From UBA1479 sp048263775 (GTDB lineage Bacteria > Pseudomonadota > Alphaproteobacteria > Rhodospirillales > Casp-alpha2), in the NCBI GenBank assembly GCA_048263775.1, contig JBLXDU010000002.1:371408-435407 (forward strand): DNA of 64,000 nucleotides, given 5' to 3'. The notes beneath the pieces were generated by a model. The model saw only the letters and a list, made by a program, of their open reading frames with translations, made no database searches and was not told the DNA's origin. Positions within the stretch are counted from its first letter, which is position 1. Every line of letters starts with the position of its first letter. Shown in pieces: positions 1-8,345 of the stretch. A program made the translations under genes and the position numbers.

Positions 1-348
1 GTTTTCCGCCACGGTCATATGCGGGAACAGGGCGTAGTTCTGGAACACCATCCCGATGCCCCGTTTGTGGGGCGGTACGGCGTTGATGGGCTGGTCGTTC
101 AGGTAGATTTCGCCGTGGGTCGCAGGCTCAAACCCGGCCAGCATCATCAGGGAGGTCGTCTTGCCCGATCCCGACGGCCCCAGCATGGTCAGGAATTCAC
201 CCCGGGCGATGTCCAGGTTCAGGTCCTTGATGACCAGGGTTTCGCCGTCGTAGCTCTTCTGAACGTTCTCAAAGCGGACACTGGCGCCCGTGCCGCCGGT
301 GGCGGGCTCATTTGTCTCTGTCGGTTCGCTGCTGCGTTGAATATTCAA
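1..348 (-). CDS. ABC transporter ATP-binding protein, PotA-like (partial, N-terminal part)
   Basis: Only the first 116 codons are in the window; the rest lies beyond the left edge. The visible part has a Walker A motif (GPSGSGKT, residues 57-64) and a Q-loop region (VFQNYALFPHMT) typical of the PotA group, the cytoplasmic ATPases that power import of polyamines or similar solutes with periplasmic binding proteins and two permeases. The permeases are not in view, so the substrate is inferred from family resemblance only. An in-frame TAA lies upstream and there is no ATG or GTG before Walker A, so TTG at 348 is the only plausible start. A TATAAT-like hexamer lies about 36 bases upstream. The gene is divergent from rpsD. 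Confidence 0.85.
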   Translation of the reverse strand, partial: MNIQRSSEPTETNEPATGGTGASVRFENVQKSYDGETLVIKDLNLDIARGEFLTMLGPSGSGKTTSLMMLAGFEPATHGEIYLNDQPINAVPPHKRGIGMVFQNYALFPHMTVAEN

Positions 349-383
349 TACCGATCCGTACGGTCTGTTTCCGCGGTTAAAAC

Positions 384-389
384 ATTATA
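384..389 (-). promoter_or_regulatory. -10 element for the PotA-like gene
   Basis: On the minus strand these bases read TATAAT, a perfect -10 hexamer. Transcription would start near 376, giving a leader of about 28 bases before the TTG start at 348. No good -35 hexamer is seen at 16-18 bases, so an activator may be needed. Confidence 0.45.
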
Positions 390-486
390 CGTGCCGTGAT
401 CCTGGCCAAGGTAGAGGACCGGGCGGCACCCCGCAACCGCCCGCCGGGAGAAAACCGGTACAGGGCGCGGAAATCCGCCGCATGCG

Positions 487-514
487 TTGACAAAGGGGGC
501 GTAATGCCTATACT
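487..514 (+). promoter_or_regulatory. sigma-70-type promoter of rpsD
   Basis: A consensus -35 TTGACA (487-492) is followed after 16 bases by TATACT (509-514). This is one of the best housekeeping promoter matches in the window and fits a highly expressed ribosomal protein gene. Initiation near 521 would leave a leader of roughly 158 bases. Confidence 0.65.
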
Positions 515-520
515 CCCGCG

Positions 521-678
521 CTTCCTTTCCGGGAACGTGGATGTCGCTGCATATCGGGCCCATCCCGCCCCCTCCTGAAGTCCACAAGGGCCAGGGAGGG
601 ATCAAGGCCTACCGGGACAACGTAGACCGCCGCGGCGATAAAAACCGGCCGCCGGCAAAGCAAAAGGACTGATAAGTC
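521..678 (+). other. long 5' leader of rpsD, possible S4 autoregulatory region
   Basis: About 158 bases separate the predicted start of transcription from the rpsD ATG. Together with bases 349-520, which hold only the two divergent promoters, this accounts for the gene-free stretch 349-678. The leader is GC-rich and can fold. A Shine-Dalgarno-like AAGGA lies about 9 bases before the start. S4 represses its own synthesis in well-studied bacteria by binding leader RNA, so a similar role here is plausible, but I cannot match a known S4-binding structure by eye. Confidence 0.35.
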
Positions 679-1293
679 ATGTCGAAGCGTCTTGCCTCGA
701 AGTACAAGATCAACCGCCGCCTGGGCGAAAACCTTTGGGGTCGCCCGAAAAGCCCCGTCAACACCCGCGAATACGGCCCCGGCCAGCATGGTCAGCGGCG
801 CAAGAAGCCGTCCGACTTCGGCACCCAGCTGATGGCCAAACAGAAGCTGAAGGGCTACTACGGCAACATCTCGGAAAAGAAGTTCCGCAAGTATTACGCC
901 GAAGCCTCGCGCCGCAAGGGTGACACCTCGGAAAACCTGATCGGCCTGCTGGAGCGTCGCCTGGACGCCGTCGTCTATCGCATGAAATTCGTGCCGACCG
1001 TGTTCTCCGCCCGTCAGTTCATCAACCACGGCCATGTGAAGGTGAACGGCAAGAAGGTCAACATCTCCTCCTATCAGGTCAGCGAAGGCGATCTTATCGA
1101 GGTCAAGGACAAGTCCCGGGAAATGCCCCTGGTGCTGCTGGCCATCGAATCGTCCGAACGCGACGTGCCCGACTACATGGAAGTGAACCACAAGAAATTG
1201 GCCGGTACCTTCCTGCGCACGCCGAAGCTGGCCGATGTTCCCTATCCGGTTCAGATGGAACCGAACCTGGTCATCGAATTCTATTCCCGCTAA
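679..1293 (+). CDS. rpsD: 30S ribosomal protein S4
   Basis: A complete 204-residue protein of the normal bacterial S4 length. It begins with the typical basic N-terminal region (MSKRLASKYKINRR) and carries an S4 RNA-binding domain around residues 92-155 (RRLDAVVYRMKF...RQFINHGHVKVNG). S4 is a primary 16S rRNA-binding protein that nucleates assembly of the small subunit. The gene stands alone, with its own TTGACA/TATACT promoter and a strong terminator, unlike the alpha-operon arrangement of enterobacteria. Confidence 0.98.
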   Translation: MSKRLASKYKINRRLGENLWGRPKSPVNTREYGPGQHGQRRKKPSDFGTQLMAKQKLKGYYGNISEKKFRKYYAEASRRKGDTSENLIGLLERRLDAVVYRMKFVPTVFSARQFINHGHVKVNGKKVNISSYQVSEGDLIEVKDKSREMPLVLLAIESSERDVPDYMEVNHKKLAGTFLRTPKLADVPYPVQMEPNLVIEFYSR

Positions 1294-1334
1294 GGGAATC
1301 CACGGATTGGCGCGGTTTTCTCCGCGCCGGAAAA

Positions 1335-1361
1335 GGGGCACCATCGGGTGCCCCTTTTTTG
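1335..1361 (+). terminator. Rho-independent terminator after rpsD
   Basis: A perfect 8-base-pair stem (GGGGCACC / GGTGCCCC) with an ATCG loop is followed by seven T. It lies 42 bases after the rpsD stop and shields the SnoaL-like gene that follows. Confidence 0.9.
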
Positions 1362-1389
1362 TTGCCTGGGAACGGGAAGGAAACCAGCC

Positions 1390-1806
1390 ATGACACCAAC
1401 CGAAATCGTCGAAAGTTTCTATGCGGATGTATGGAATCGCCGGGATTACGACCAGGCCCGGCGCATCATCGCCAAGGACTTTAAATTCCGCGGCTCCCTT
1501 GACGATGAACGTCAGGGCGTCGAGGGCTTCATTGATTACAACAAAGGCGTTCACAAAGCGCTCGGCGGCTATACCTGCACCATCCGCGACATGGTGGCGG
1601 CAGGGGGACGTATCGCCGCCCAGATGTACTTTGAAGGCGTCCATCAGGACGACTTCTTCGGGGTTCCGGCCACGGGAAAAACGCTGCACTGGATGGGCGC
1701 AGCGTTCTTCGAGATATCGGAGGATCAGATTCAGAGCCTCTGGGTGCTGGGTGATATTGACGGCCTGAAGCGTCAATTGGGCCTGACGGAAAGCGCCTGG
1801 GCGTGA
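1390..1806 (+). CDS. SnoaL-like (NTF2-fold) polyketide-cyclase family protein
   Basis: A 138-residue protein with the layout of the SnoaL/ester-cyclase branch of the NTF2-like superfamily: an N-terminal helix (EIVESFYADVWNRRDY), a variable middle, and a C-terminal beta-sheet with the pattern GKTLHWMGAAFFEI and LGDIDGLKRQLG. These small alpha+beta barrels bind or rearrange small hydrophobic ligands, but most bacterial copies have no assigned substrate. ATG at 1390 is preferred over an earlier frame opening because GAAGGAA lies about 8 bases before it. The gene converges on ahpF; a GC-rich hairpin separates them. Confidence 0.75.
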   Translation: MTPTEIVESFYADVWNRRDYDQARRIIAKDFKFRGSLDDERQGVEGFIDYNKGVHKALGGYTCTIRDMVAAGGRIAAQMYFEGVHQDDFFGVPATGKTLHWMGAAFFEISEDQIQSLWVLGDIDGLKRQLGLTESAWA

Positions 1807-1814
1807 CCGTGGGC

Positions 1815-1844
1815 GCCGCCGCCCCGGAGCAGGGGGCGGCGGGC
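1815..1844. terminator. GC-rich hairpin between convergent SnoaL-like gene and ahpF
   Basis: A roughly 10-base-pair GC-only stem with a GGAGCA loop lies between the two converging stop codons. There is no T tract on either strand, so it may stop or slow polymerase only with Rho, or protect 3' ends. Confidence 0.4.
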
Positions 1845-1851
1845 CATTGGG

Positions 1852-3441
1852 TCAGGCTGCGGCCGCTTCTTCGGCGGGCGCCTGGCGGATCAGGTAATCG
1901 AAGGCGGAGAGGGCTGATTTCGCCCCTTCGCCCATGGCGATGATGATCTGCTTGTGCGGCGTGGTCGTCGCGTCGCCGGCGGCGAAGATGCCGGGGACGG
2001 AGGTCTCGCCCCGCTGATTGACCTCGATTTCGCCGCGCGGGCTCAGGTCCAGCGCACCCTTCAGCCATTCCGTGTTGGGCACCAGGCCGATCTGCACGAA
2101 GATGCCTTCCAGTTCGATCGTGTGCGCCTGCTCGGTCGCCCGGTCCTGATATGTCAGGCCGGTGACCTTGCCGCCGTCGCCCCGCACTTCCGTGGTCAGG
2201 GCCTGGGTGATGACGGTGACGTTGGCCAGGCTGCGCAGTTTGCGTTGCAGAACCTCGTCCGCCCGCAGTTGCTTGTCGAACTCGATCAGGGTGACATGGG
2301 CGACGATCCCGGCAAGGTCGATCGCCGCTTCGACGCCCGAGTTGCCGCCGCCGATCACGGCCACGCGCTTGCCCTTGAACAGGGGGCCGTCGCAGTGCGG
2401 GCAGTAGGCGACACCACGGTTGCGGTATTCGTCCTCACCGGGCACGTTCATCTGCCGCCAGCGGGCTCCCGGGCTCAGCACGATCGACCGGGCGTCCAGC
2501 GTGGCGCCGCTTTCCAGGGTGATCCGGTGCAGGCCGCCCGGCTGCATGGCGGGGGTCAGGGCCGTCGCGCGCTGCAGGTTCATGATGTCGACGTCGTAAT
2601 CCCGCACATGGGCCTCCAGTGACGCCGCCAGGGCGGGGCCTTCCGTATGAGGCACGGAGATGAAGTTCTCGATCGCCATGGTGTCCAGCACCTGGCCGCC
2701 GAACCGTTCTGACGCAACGCCCGTGCGGATGCCCTTGCGCGCGGCATAGACCGCGGCCGCGGCACCGGCCGGACCGCCGCCGACAATCAGCATGTCGAAC
2801 GGTTCCTTGGCGTCGATGGCTTCGGCGGCGCGGTCGGCGGCCCCCGTGTCCAACTTGGCCAGGATCTGTTCCAGTTCCATGCGGCCCTGGGCGAAGGGCT
2901 CGCCGTTCAGGTAGACCGAAGGCACGGCCATGACCTTGCGGGCTTCGACCTCGTCCTTGAACAGGCCGCCGTCGATGGCGACATGGGTGACGCCCGGGTT
3001 GAACACGGCCATGACGTTCAGCGCCTGGACCACGTCGGGGCAGTTCTGGCAGGACAGGGAGAAATAGGTTTCGAAATGGAACTCACCGCTCAGGCCCTTG
3101 ACCTGTTCCAGAACCTCGGGGGCGACCTTGGGCGGGTGGCCGCCCGAATGCAGCAGGGCCAGAACCAGGGACGTGAATTCGTGGCCCAGCGGGATGCCGG
3201 CGAAGCGCAGGCCCGTTTCCGCGCCGCCGCGCAGGATCGTGAAGGACGGCACGCGGTCGTCGGCCTCCGCACCTTCGGCGCGCCGCCAGGAGACTTTGTC
3301 CGACAATTGGGCGATGTCGCCCAGCAGGGTTTCCAGGTCCTCCGATGCCTTGGCGTCGTTCAGGGTCGCGACGAGCTCGATGGGCGCGCGCAGGTTCTCC
3401 AGATAGCCTTTCAGCTGGGTCTTCAGGGTATCGTCCAACAT
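1852..3441 (-). CDS. ahpF: alkyl hydroperoxide reductase subunit F (NADH:peroxiredoxin reductase)
   Basis: A 529-residue flavoprotein, close to the usual 520 or so. The N-terminal double-thioredoxin-like domain carries CQNC, and the C-terminal thioredoxin-reductase-like part has the FAD motif (IVGGGPAGAAAA), an NAD(P)-binding motif (AVIGGGNSGVEAA) and the redox pair CPHC. AhpF passes electrons from NADH to AhpC in the cytoplasm. ATG at 3441 is chosen because AGGA lies 3 bases upstream and the protein then starts like other AhpF (MLDDTLKTQL). The gene follows ahpC, with a strong intercistronic hairpin between them. Confidence 0.96.
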   Translation of the reverse strand: MLDDTLKTQLKGYLENLRAPIELVATLNDAKASEDLETLLGDIAQLSDKVSWRRAEGAEADDRVPSFTILRGGAETGLRFAGIPLGHEFTSLVLALLHSGGHPPKVAPEVLEQVKGLSGEFHFETYFSLSCQNCPDVVQALNVMAVFNPGVTHVAIDGGLFKDEVEARKVMAVPSVYLNGEPFAQGRMELEQILAKLDTGAADRAAEAIDAKEPFDMLIVGGGPAGAAAAVYAARKGIRTGVASERFGGQVLDTMAIENFISVPHTEGPALAASLEAHVRDYDVDIMNLQRATALTPAMQPGGLHRITLESGATLDARSIVLSPGARWRQMNVPGEDEYRNRGVAYCPHCDGPLFKGKRVAVIGGGNSGVEAAIDLAGIVAHVTLIEFDKQLRADEVLQRKLRSLANVTVITQALTTEVRGDGGKVTGLTYQDRATEQAHTIELEGIFVQIGLVPNTEWLKGALDLSPRGEIEVNQRGETSVPGIFAAGDATTTPHKQIIIAMGEGAKSALSAFDYLIRQAPAEEAAAA

Positions 3442-3497
3442 GGTCCTGTCTTTCGTTCTTTTAATTTGCGTCTGGGGTCGTTTCTTCGTGTCGCGGG

Positions 3498-3558
3498 ACC
3501 CGGCGGACGGGGCGCGTCGCCCCAGGGAGGAGAAGGGAGACGCGCCCGCTTGCCGGGT
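3498..3558 (-). promoter_or_regulatory. ahpC-ahpF intercistronic hairpin
   Basis: A perfect 9-base-pair GGGCGCGTC/GACGCGCCC stem sits inside an outer ACCCGGC/GCCGGGT pairing (3498-3504 with 3552-3558). It begins just after the ahpC stop. Such elements commonly limit read-through or stabilise the upstream message, so ahpC product would exceed ahpF product. Confidence 0.5.
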
Positions 3559-3563
3559 CGGGC

Positions 3564-4127
3564 TTAGATCTTGCCGACCAGCTGCAGGGAGGGAGCCAGC
3601 GTTTCGGCGCCTTCTTCCCATTTCGCCGGGCAGACTTCATCCGGATGGGCGCGCACGTACTGGGCGGCCTTGATCTTGCGCAGAAGCTCGGTCGCGTTGC
3701 GGCCGACGCCTTCGGAGGTCACCTCGACGATCTGGATCACGCCGTCCGGGTCGACCACGAAGGTGCCGCGGTCGGCGAGGCCCTGGCCTTCACGCATCAC
3801 CTCGAAGTTGCGGGTGATGGTGCCGGTCGGATCGCCGACCATGGGGAAGGCGATCTTGCCGATGGCGGGTGAGGAATCATGCCAAGCCTTGTGCGAGAAA
3901 TGGGTGTCGGTGGAGACCGAATAGATCTCGACGCCCATCTTCTGGAATTCGGCGTAATTGTCGGCCAGATCTTCGAGCTCGGTCGGGCAGACGAAGGTGA
4001 AGTCGGCCGGATAGAAGAAGAAGACGGCCCATTTGTCTTTCACGTCGGCATCGGTGACGGTGACGAACTTGCCGTCCTTGAAGGCTTCGGCCTTGAACGG
4101 CTTCATTTCGGTATTGATGAGAGACAT
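3564..4127 (-). CDS. ahpC: alkyl hydroperoxide reductase subunit C (typical 2-Cys peroxiredoxin)
   Basis: A 187-residue protein, the same length as E. coli AhpC. The peroxidatic cysteine is in FTFVCPTE and the resolving cysteine in EVCPAKWEEG near the C-terminus. It reduces hydrogen peroxide, alkyl hydroperoxides and peroxynitrite in the cytoplasm and is recycled by AhpF next door. ATG at 4127 (MSLINTEMKPF) matches the family start; an ATG 33 bases upstream in frame lacks homology. An AT-rich stretch with an imperfect palindrome lies about 80-110 bases upstream. Confidence 0.97.
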   Translation of the reverse strand: MSLINTEMKPFKAEAFKDGKFVTVTDADVKDKWAVFFFYPADFTFVCPTELEDLADNYAEFQKMGVEIYSVSTDTHFSHKAWHDSSPAIGKIAFPMVGDPTGTITRNFEVMREGQGLADRGTFVVDPDGVIQIVEVTSEGVGRNATELLRKIKAAQYVRAHPDEVCPAKWEEGAETLAPSLQLVGKI

Positions 4128-4206
4128 ATCGGCTCCGTTGGTTGGTGTTGTTGGGTACACCCCCTAGATAGCCAAATGCGAATGACTATTAAAATGAATT
4201 TACTTA

Positions 4207-4239
4207 TTAAATTAAATCGATAAATACGATTAATTTAAA
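4207..4239. promoter_or_regulatory. AT-rich imperfect palindrome upstream of ahpC
   Basis: Two 13-base arms (4207-4219 and 4227-4239) pair at 10 of 13 positions around a 7-base centre. They lie in a marked AT-rich island (about 4170-4250) in an otherwise GC-rich sequence, about 96 bases upstream of ahpC. It could be an operator, an upstream promoter element or a bending site. I do not recognise an OxyR consensus in it. Confidence 0.3.
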
Positions 4240-4302
4240 TTCGGAAAGACAAAATGGCGATTTTCAGCCGGGCGGGCCGCGAGAGCCGCGAATGGATACC
4301 CA

Positions 4303-4335
4303 AACGAAAAGGACCGCCAAATGGCGGCCCTTCCC
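4303..4335 (-). terminator. Rho-independent terminator after grxD
   Basis: On the minus strand an 8-base-pair stem GGGCCGCC/GGCGGTCC (one G-T pair) with an ATTT loop is followed by TTTTCGTTT. It lies about 70 bases past the grxD stop and ends the purL-bolA-grxD run. Confidence 0.8.
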
Positions 4336-4406
4336 TCAAGCCCTCCCTGGAAACTCGGGGGCCTCATTTTTATGGGGTGATTAAACCCGGACAAATAAGA
4401 CGAAAT

Positions 4407-4742
4407 TCAAGCGGCGTTTTCAATGCCTTTTTCGTCCAACAGCTGCTTCAGCTCGCCGGTTTCGTACATTTCCCGGATGATGTCGCAGCCACCGACGAAT
4501 TCGCCCTTCACGTAAAGCTGGGGGATGGTCGGCCAGTTGGTGTAGGCCTTGATGCCCTCGCGAATCTCCATGTCGTCCAGGACGTTGACGCCCTTGAACT
4601 TGACGCCGATGGTCGACAGCGCCTGCACCACGGCGGCGGAAAAACCGCACTGCGGGAACATGGGCGTGCCCTTCATGAACAGCACCACGTCATTGTCGTC
4701 TACTTCCTGCTTGATCTGGGCGAAAACGGGATTCTCGCTCAT
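4407..4742 (-). CDS. grxD: monothiol glutaredoxin, Grx4/GrxD type
   Basis: A 111-residue protein with the monothiol active site CGFS in FPQCGFSAAV, the KGTPMFP segment and the glutathione-binding WPTIPQLYV and GGCDI motifs. Monothiol glutaredoxins of this class carry [2Fe-2S] clusters, often as heterodimers with BolA proteins, and a BolA-like gene lies just upstream in the same direction. ATG at 4742 gives the family start MSENPVF; an in-frame ATG 30 bases upstream has no support. Confidence 0.96.
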   Translation of the reverse strand: MSENPVFAQIKQEVDDNDVVLFMKGTPMFPQCGFSAAVVQALSTIGVKFKGVNVLDDMEIREGIKAYTNWPTIPQLYVKGEFVGGCDIIREMYETGELKQLLDEKGIENAA

Positions 4743-4807
4743 CTGTGTGTCCTTTCGTTGGGCCCGGGGCAAAATTTCCGGGCGAATCTCCTGAGACGGC
4801 CTGAAGT

Positions 4808-5044
4808 TCAGCCGGCCGGGGCCGATGTCTGCAGGGCAAGGGCGTGCAATTCGTTGCCCATGCGGCCCTGAAGCGCCTGATAGACCATCTGGTGCTGCTG
4901 AACGCGGGATTTGCCCCGGAAGGCTTCGGACACCACGACGGCGAGGTAATGATCCCCGTCACCGCGCAGGTCTTCGATGGTCACCTCCGCGCCGGGAATT
5001 CCTTCCCGGATAAGCGTTTCGATCTCGCCTGCGGCCATGGCCAT
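4808..5044 (-). CDS. BolA/IbaG family protein
   Basis: A 78-residue BolA-fold protein: an N-terminal helix (AGEIETLIREGIPGAEVTIED), a central strand with a conserved HY (DGDHYLAVVVSEAF) and the VQQHQMVYQAL helix ending in HALALQT. BolA-like proteins partner monothiol glutaredoxins in iron-sulfur handling, and grxD is 65 bases downstream. ATG at 5044 is chosen over 5038 because GGGGA lies 6 bases before it. Confidence 0.9.
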   Translation of the reverse strand: MAMAAGEIETLIREGIPGAEVTIEDLRGDGDHYLAVVVSEAFRGKSRVQQHQMVYQALQGRMGNELHALALQTSAPAG

Positions 5045-5144
5045 GGTTGGGTCCCCAAATTCAGCAATCCATTGGGTGAAGATATGGCGTGCCTGCGGCC
5101 CAAGGTCAACAGTCCGAGTGCGCGGAAATTCCGCCGCCGCAGCC

Positions 5145-7349
5145 TTAGGGCTGAGCCATATAGGCCGGCATCCAGCTTTCGTGGATGGTTCGCAGGTCCG
5201 CCAAGGCAATCCCGCCATGGCCGTCAACGATGATCTCGCGGCCGCTACAGGTGCCGAGGACCAACGCCGGTACGCCCGTGTCGCGGGCGGCGGCGGCAAT
5301 CTGCGCCGCGTCGCTGGTGGTGACCAGATAGCGTCCCTGGTCCTCGCCGAACAGGAAGGCGGTGGCATTGACGCCGTCAGGCAGGGTGATCTGGGCGCCC
5401 AGGTCACCCGAGAGCGCCATTTCCGCCAGCGCCACCAGCAGCCCGCCGTCGGACAGGTCGTGGCAGGCCGTGATTTGCCCCGTTTCGATCAGGGAGCGTA
5501 CGAAATCGCCGGTGCGTCGTTCGGCCCCCAGATTGACCGGGGGCGGGGATCCGGCCTCGCGGCCCTCGATCTCGCGCAGATACAATGATTGGCCCAGGTG
5601 CCCTTTGGTCGCACCGATCAGAACCAGGGTCTGTCCGTCGCCCGGAAGGGCGGCACCAACCCGTTTGGCCGCGTTCTGCAACAGGCCGACGCCGCCGATG
5701 GTGGGCGTCGGCGGGATGCCCGCGCCGTTGGTCTCGTTGTACAGCGACACGTTGCCCGACACGACGGGAAAGTCGAGCGCCACGCAGGCCTCGCGGATGC
5801 CTTCGATGCAGCCGACGAACTGGCCCATGATTTCCGGGCGTTCCGGATTGCCGAAGTTCATGTTGTCGGTGATGGCGATGGGCTTGGCGCCGACGGCAAC
5901 CAGATTGCGCCACGCTTCGGCGACGGCCTGGCGGCCGCCCTCGACGGGGTCGGCCAGGCAATAACGGGGCGTGCAGTCGGAGGTCATGGCCAGCGCCTTC
6001 TTGGTGCCGTGCACGCGGACCACCCCGGCGTCGCCGCCGGGCCGCCCGATCGTGTCGCCCATGACCATGTGGTCGTACTGTTCCCAAATCCAGCGTTTGG
6101 ACGCCAGATGAGGACAGCCCATCAGGGTCTTGAGGGCGTCCAGCGGGGCGATGTCCTTTTTCAGATCGCCGGGGGTAATCTCCGCCTGTTTCGGCGTCGG
6201 CACCCAGGGCCGGTCGTACTCGGGGCTGGCCAGGGCCAGGGGGTCGATCGGTAGGTCGGCGACGATTTCACCCTTGTGGCGCAGCACCATATGGCCCGTG
6301 TCGGTCAGCTTGCCGACCACGGCGAAATCCAGTTCCCATTTGTCGAAAATCTTGCGGGCGTCGTCTTCGCGCCCGGGCTTGAGCACCAGCAGCATGCGCT
6401 CCTGGCTTTCCGACAACATCATTTCATAGGCTGTCATGCCGGTTTCGCGTTGCGGGACGTGGTCTAGGTCCAGCTCGACCCCGGTGCCGCCCTTGGACGC
6501 CATCTCGAAGCTGGAAGACGTCAGGCCAGCCGCACCCATGTCCTGGATCGCGACGATCATGTCCGTGGCCATCAGCTCCAGACAGGCTTCGATCAGCAGC
6601 TTTTCCGTGAACGGATCGCCGACCTGAACGGTCGGGCGCTTTTCATCGGAATCGTCCGTGAATTCGGCCGAGGCCATGGTCGCCCCGTGGATGCCGTCGC
6701 GCCCGGTCTTGGAGCCCACATAGATGATCGGATTACCGATGCCCGTGGCGGCGGAATAGAAAATCTTGTCCTGGTCGGCGACGCCCACGGTCATGGCGTT
6801 GACCAGGATATTGCCGTTGTAGCCCGGGTGGAATTCGCATTCGCCGCCCACGGTCGGTACGCCGACGCAGTTGCCGTAACCACCAACCCCGGCAACGACG
6901 CCCGCGACAAGGTGGCGGGTCTTGGGGTGATCGGGCGATCCGAAGCGCAGCGCGTTCAGATTGGCCACGGGCCGTGCGCCCATGGTGAACACGTCGCGCA
7001 GAATGCCGCCCACGCCTGTCGCCGCCCCCTGATAGGGTTCGATGAAGCTGGGGTGGTTGTGGCTTTCCATCTTGAAGATGGCGGCCTGGCCGTCGCCGAT
7101 GTCGACCACGCCCGCGTTCTCGCCGGGACCGCAGATCACGCGCTTGCCTTCGGTCGGCAAGGTTTTCAGCCATTTTTTCGAGGATTTGTAGGAGCAATGC
7201 TCCGACCACATGACGGAAAAGATGCCCAGTTCCGTCAGGTTCGGCGCGCGGCCGAGGATTTCCAGAACCTTTTCGTACTCGGCAGGGCTCAGGCCGTGCT
7301 CGGCGACGATTTCAGGCGTGATTTCCGGGGAATTCTGGGGAGCGTTCAT
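5145..7349 (-). CDS. purL: phosphoribosylformylglycinamidine synthase subunit PurL
   Basis: A 734-residue protein of the small PurL type that works with separate PurS and PurQ, both found in this window. It converts FGAR, glutamine and ATP to FGAM in the fourth step of purine synthesis. Recognisable segments are SVMWSEHCSYKSS near the N-terminus, AIQDMGAAGLTSSS in the middle, and a second AIR-synthase-like half with TITDNMNFGNPE and CHDLSDGGL. It lies 4.5-5.5 kb from purQ because accessory genes separate them, and is followed by the bolA-like gene and grxD. Confidence 0.98.
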   Translation of the reverse strand: MNAPQNSPEITPEIVAEHGLSPAEYEKVLEILGRAPNLTELGIFSVMWSEHCSYKSSKKWLKTLPTEGKRVICGPGENAGVVDIGDGQAAIFKMESHNHPSFIEPYQGAATGVGGILRDVFTMGARPVANLNALRFGSPDHPKTRHLVAGVVAGVGGYGNCVGVPTVGGECEFHPGYNGNILVNAMTVGVADQDKIFYSAATGIGNPIIYVGSKTGRDGIHGATMASAEFTDDSDEKRPTVQVGDPFTEKLLIEACLELMATDMIVAIQDMGAAGLTSSSFEMASKGGTGVELDLDHVPQRETGMTAYEMMLSESQERMLLVLKPGREDDARKIFDKWELDFAVVGKLTDTGHMVLRHKGEIVADLPIDPLALASPEYDRPWVPTPKQAEITPGDLKKDIAPLDALKTLMGCPHLASKRWIWEQYDHMVMGDTIGRPGGDAGVVRVHGTKKALAMTSDCTPRYCLADPVEGGRQAVAEAWRNLVAVGAKPIAITDNMNFGNPERPEIMGQFVGCIEGIREACVALDFPVVSGNVSLYNETNGAGIPPTPTIGGVGLLQNAAKRVGAALPGDGQTLVLIGATKGHLGQSLYLREIEGREAGSPPPVNLGAERRTGDFVRSLIETGQITACHDLSDGGLLVALAEMALSGDLGAQITLPDGVNATAFLFGEDQGRYLVTTSDAAQIAAAARDTGVPALVLGTCSGREIIVDGHGGIALADLRTIHESWMPAYMAQP

Positions 7350-7442
7350 GGCCGACTTCTTAGCAAATCCCCGGCGTTTGGCAATGTTTTATCGGCCCGG
7401 AGGGGGCCAACGGAGGGGATTCCCGTGATTAATTCACGGCAC

Positions 7443-8225
7443 CTAGCGCCAAGGCCGCCGTACCGGTGGGGTTTCGGTCCGGCGCAGGCGGATTCTCGGG
7501 CCGTCCACGGCCGTTGCCGGTCTGCCGCCGATGCCGGCCAGCAGCGAAACGTCCTTGCGCTTGAAGAAGGGCACCAGGACCATACCGGCGACCGCTCCGC
7601 CGATATGGGCCCAAAAGGCGATCCCGCCGCCGCTGCTGGGGGGCCCGGCGGCGTTGACGAATTGCAGACCGATCCATGCGGCAAGCGCGATCCCCGCCGG
7701 CACGGGCACGACACGCACGAAGATGAGAATCCAGATCAGCACGTTGATCCGCGCCGTCGGATGCAGCAGCAGATAGGCCCCCATGACCCCGGATATGGCG
7801 CCCGATGCGCCGACCAATGGCACGGTCGACCCGGTGTCGATCAGCATATGGGTCAGCACGGCGGCCAAGCCGCAGACCAGATAGAAAATCAGAAAGCGGA
7901 CATGGCCCATGCAGTCCTCGACATTGTCGCCGAGAATCCAAAGGTAGAGCATGTTGCCGATCAGATGCATCCAGCCGCCGTGCATGAACATGGAAGTCAG
8001 CAGCGTCATTTCCGCTGGAATCCAGGACAGCTCCGGCGACAGGGTTCGTTCGCCGAACACCACGGCGGGGATTGTGCCCAGCGCATAGACCGCTTCCTGG
8101 GCGCGGCGCGGGTCCAGGCTTGCCTGCCACAGGAACACGGCCGCGCAGACCGCGATCAGGCCCACGGTCACGTATTGAAATGAAATGCGGTGCCGGGGAT
8201 TGGAATCGGATATCGGCAGCAGCAT
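7443..8225 (-). CDS. rhomboid family intramembrane serine protease
   Basis: A 260-residue polytopic membrane protein. The catalytic serine is in GASGAISG on the fourth membrane segment, the histidine in AHIGGAVAG on the last core helix, and an HLIGN motif on the second core segment supplies the oxyanion residues. Rhomboids cleave helices inside the inner membrane; the substrate is unknown here. The C-terminal tail is basic and cytoplasmic. ATG at 8225 has AAGGAG 11 bases upstream; another ATG at 8261 is possible. It is the last accessory gene before purL. Confidence 0.88.
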   Translation of the reverse strand: MLLPISDSNPRHRISFQYVTVGLIAVCAAVFLWQASLDPRRAQEAVYALGTIPAVVFGERTLSPELSWIPAEMTLLTSMFMHGGWMHLIGNMLYLWILGDNVEDCMGHVRFLIFYLVCGLAAVLTHMLIDTGSTVPLVGASGAISGVMGAYLLLHPTARINVLIWILIFVRVVPVPAGIALAAWIGLQFVNAAGPPSSGGGIAFWAHIGGAVAGMVLVPFFKRKDVSLLAGIGGRPATAVDGPRIRLRRTETPPVRRPWR

Positions 8226-8345
8226 GGAATTGCGGACTCCTTGGGACGGGCGGCTGGGCACTTCAGCGTTACGTGCGGATTATGGCCAAAGCCGGGCGTT
8301 CCGGCCAGCATGCGTGGATCCGGCAATGGCCGGCACGTAAATCTG

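Noticed and set aside
4141..4200. OxyR site before ahpC
   Set aside because: ATAG and CTAT half-sites are present but are 14 rather than 7 bases apart, so they do not fit the OxyR pattern.
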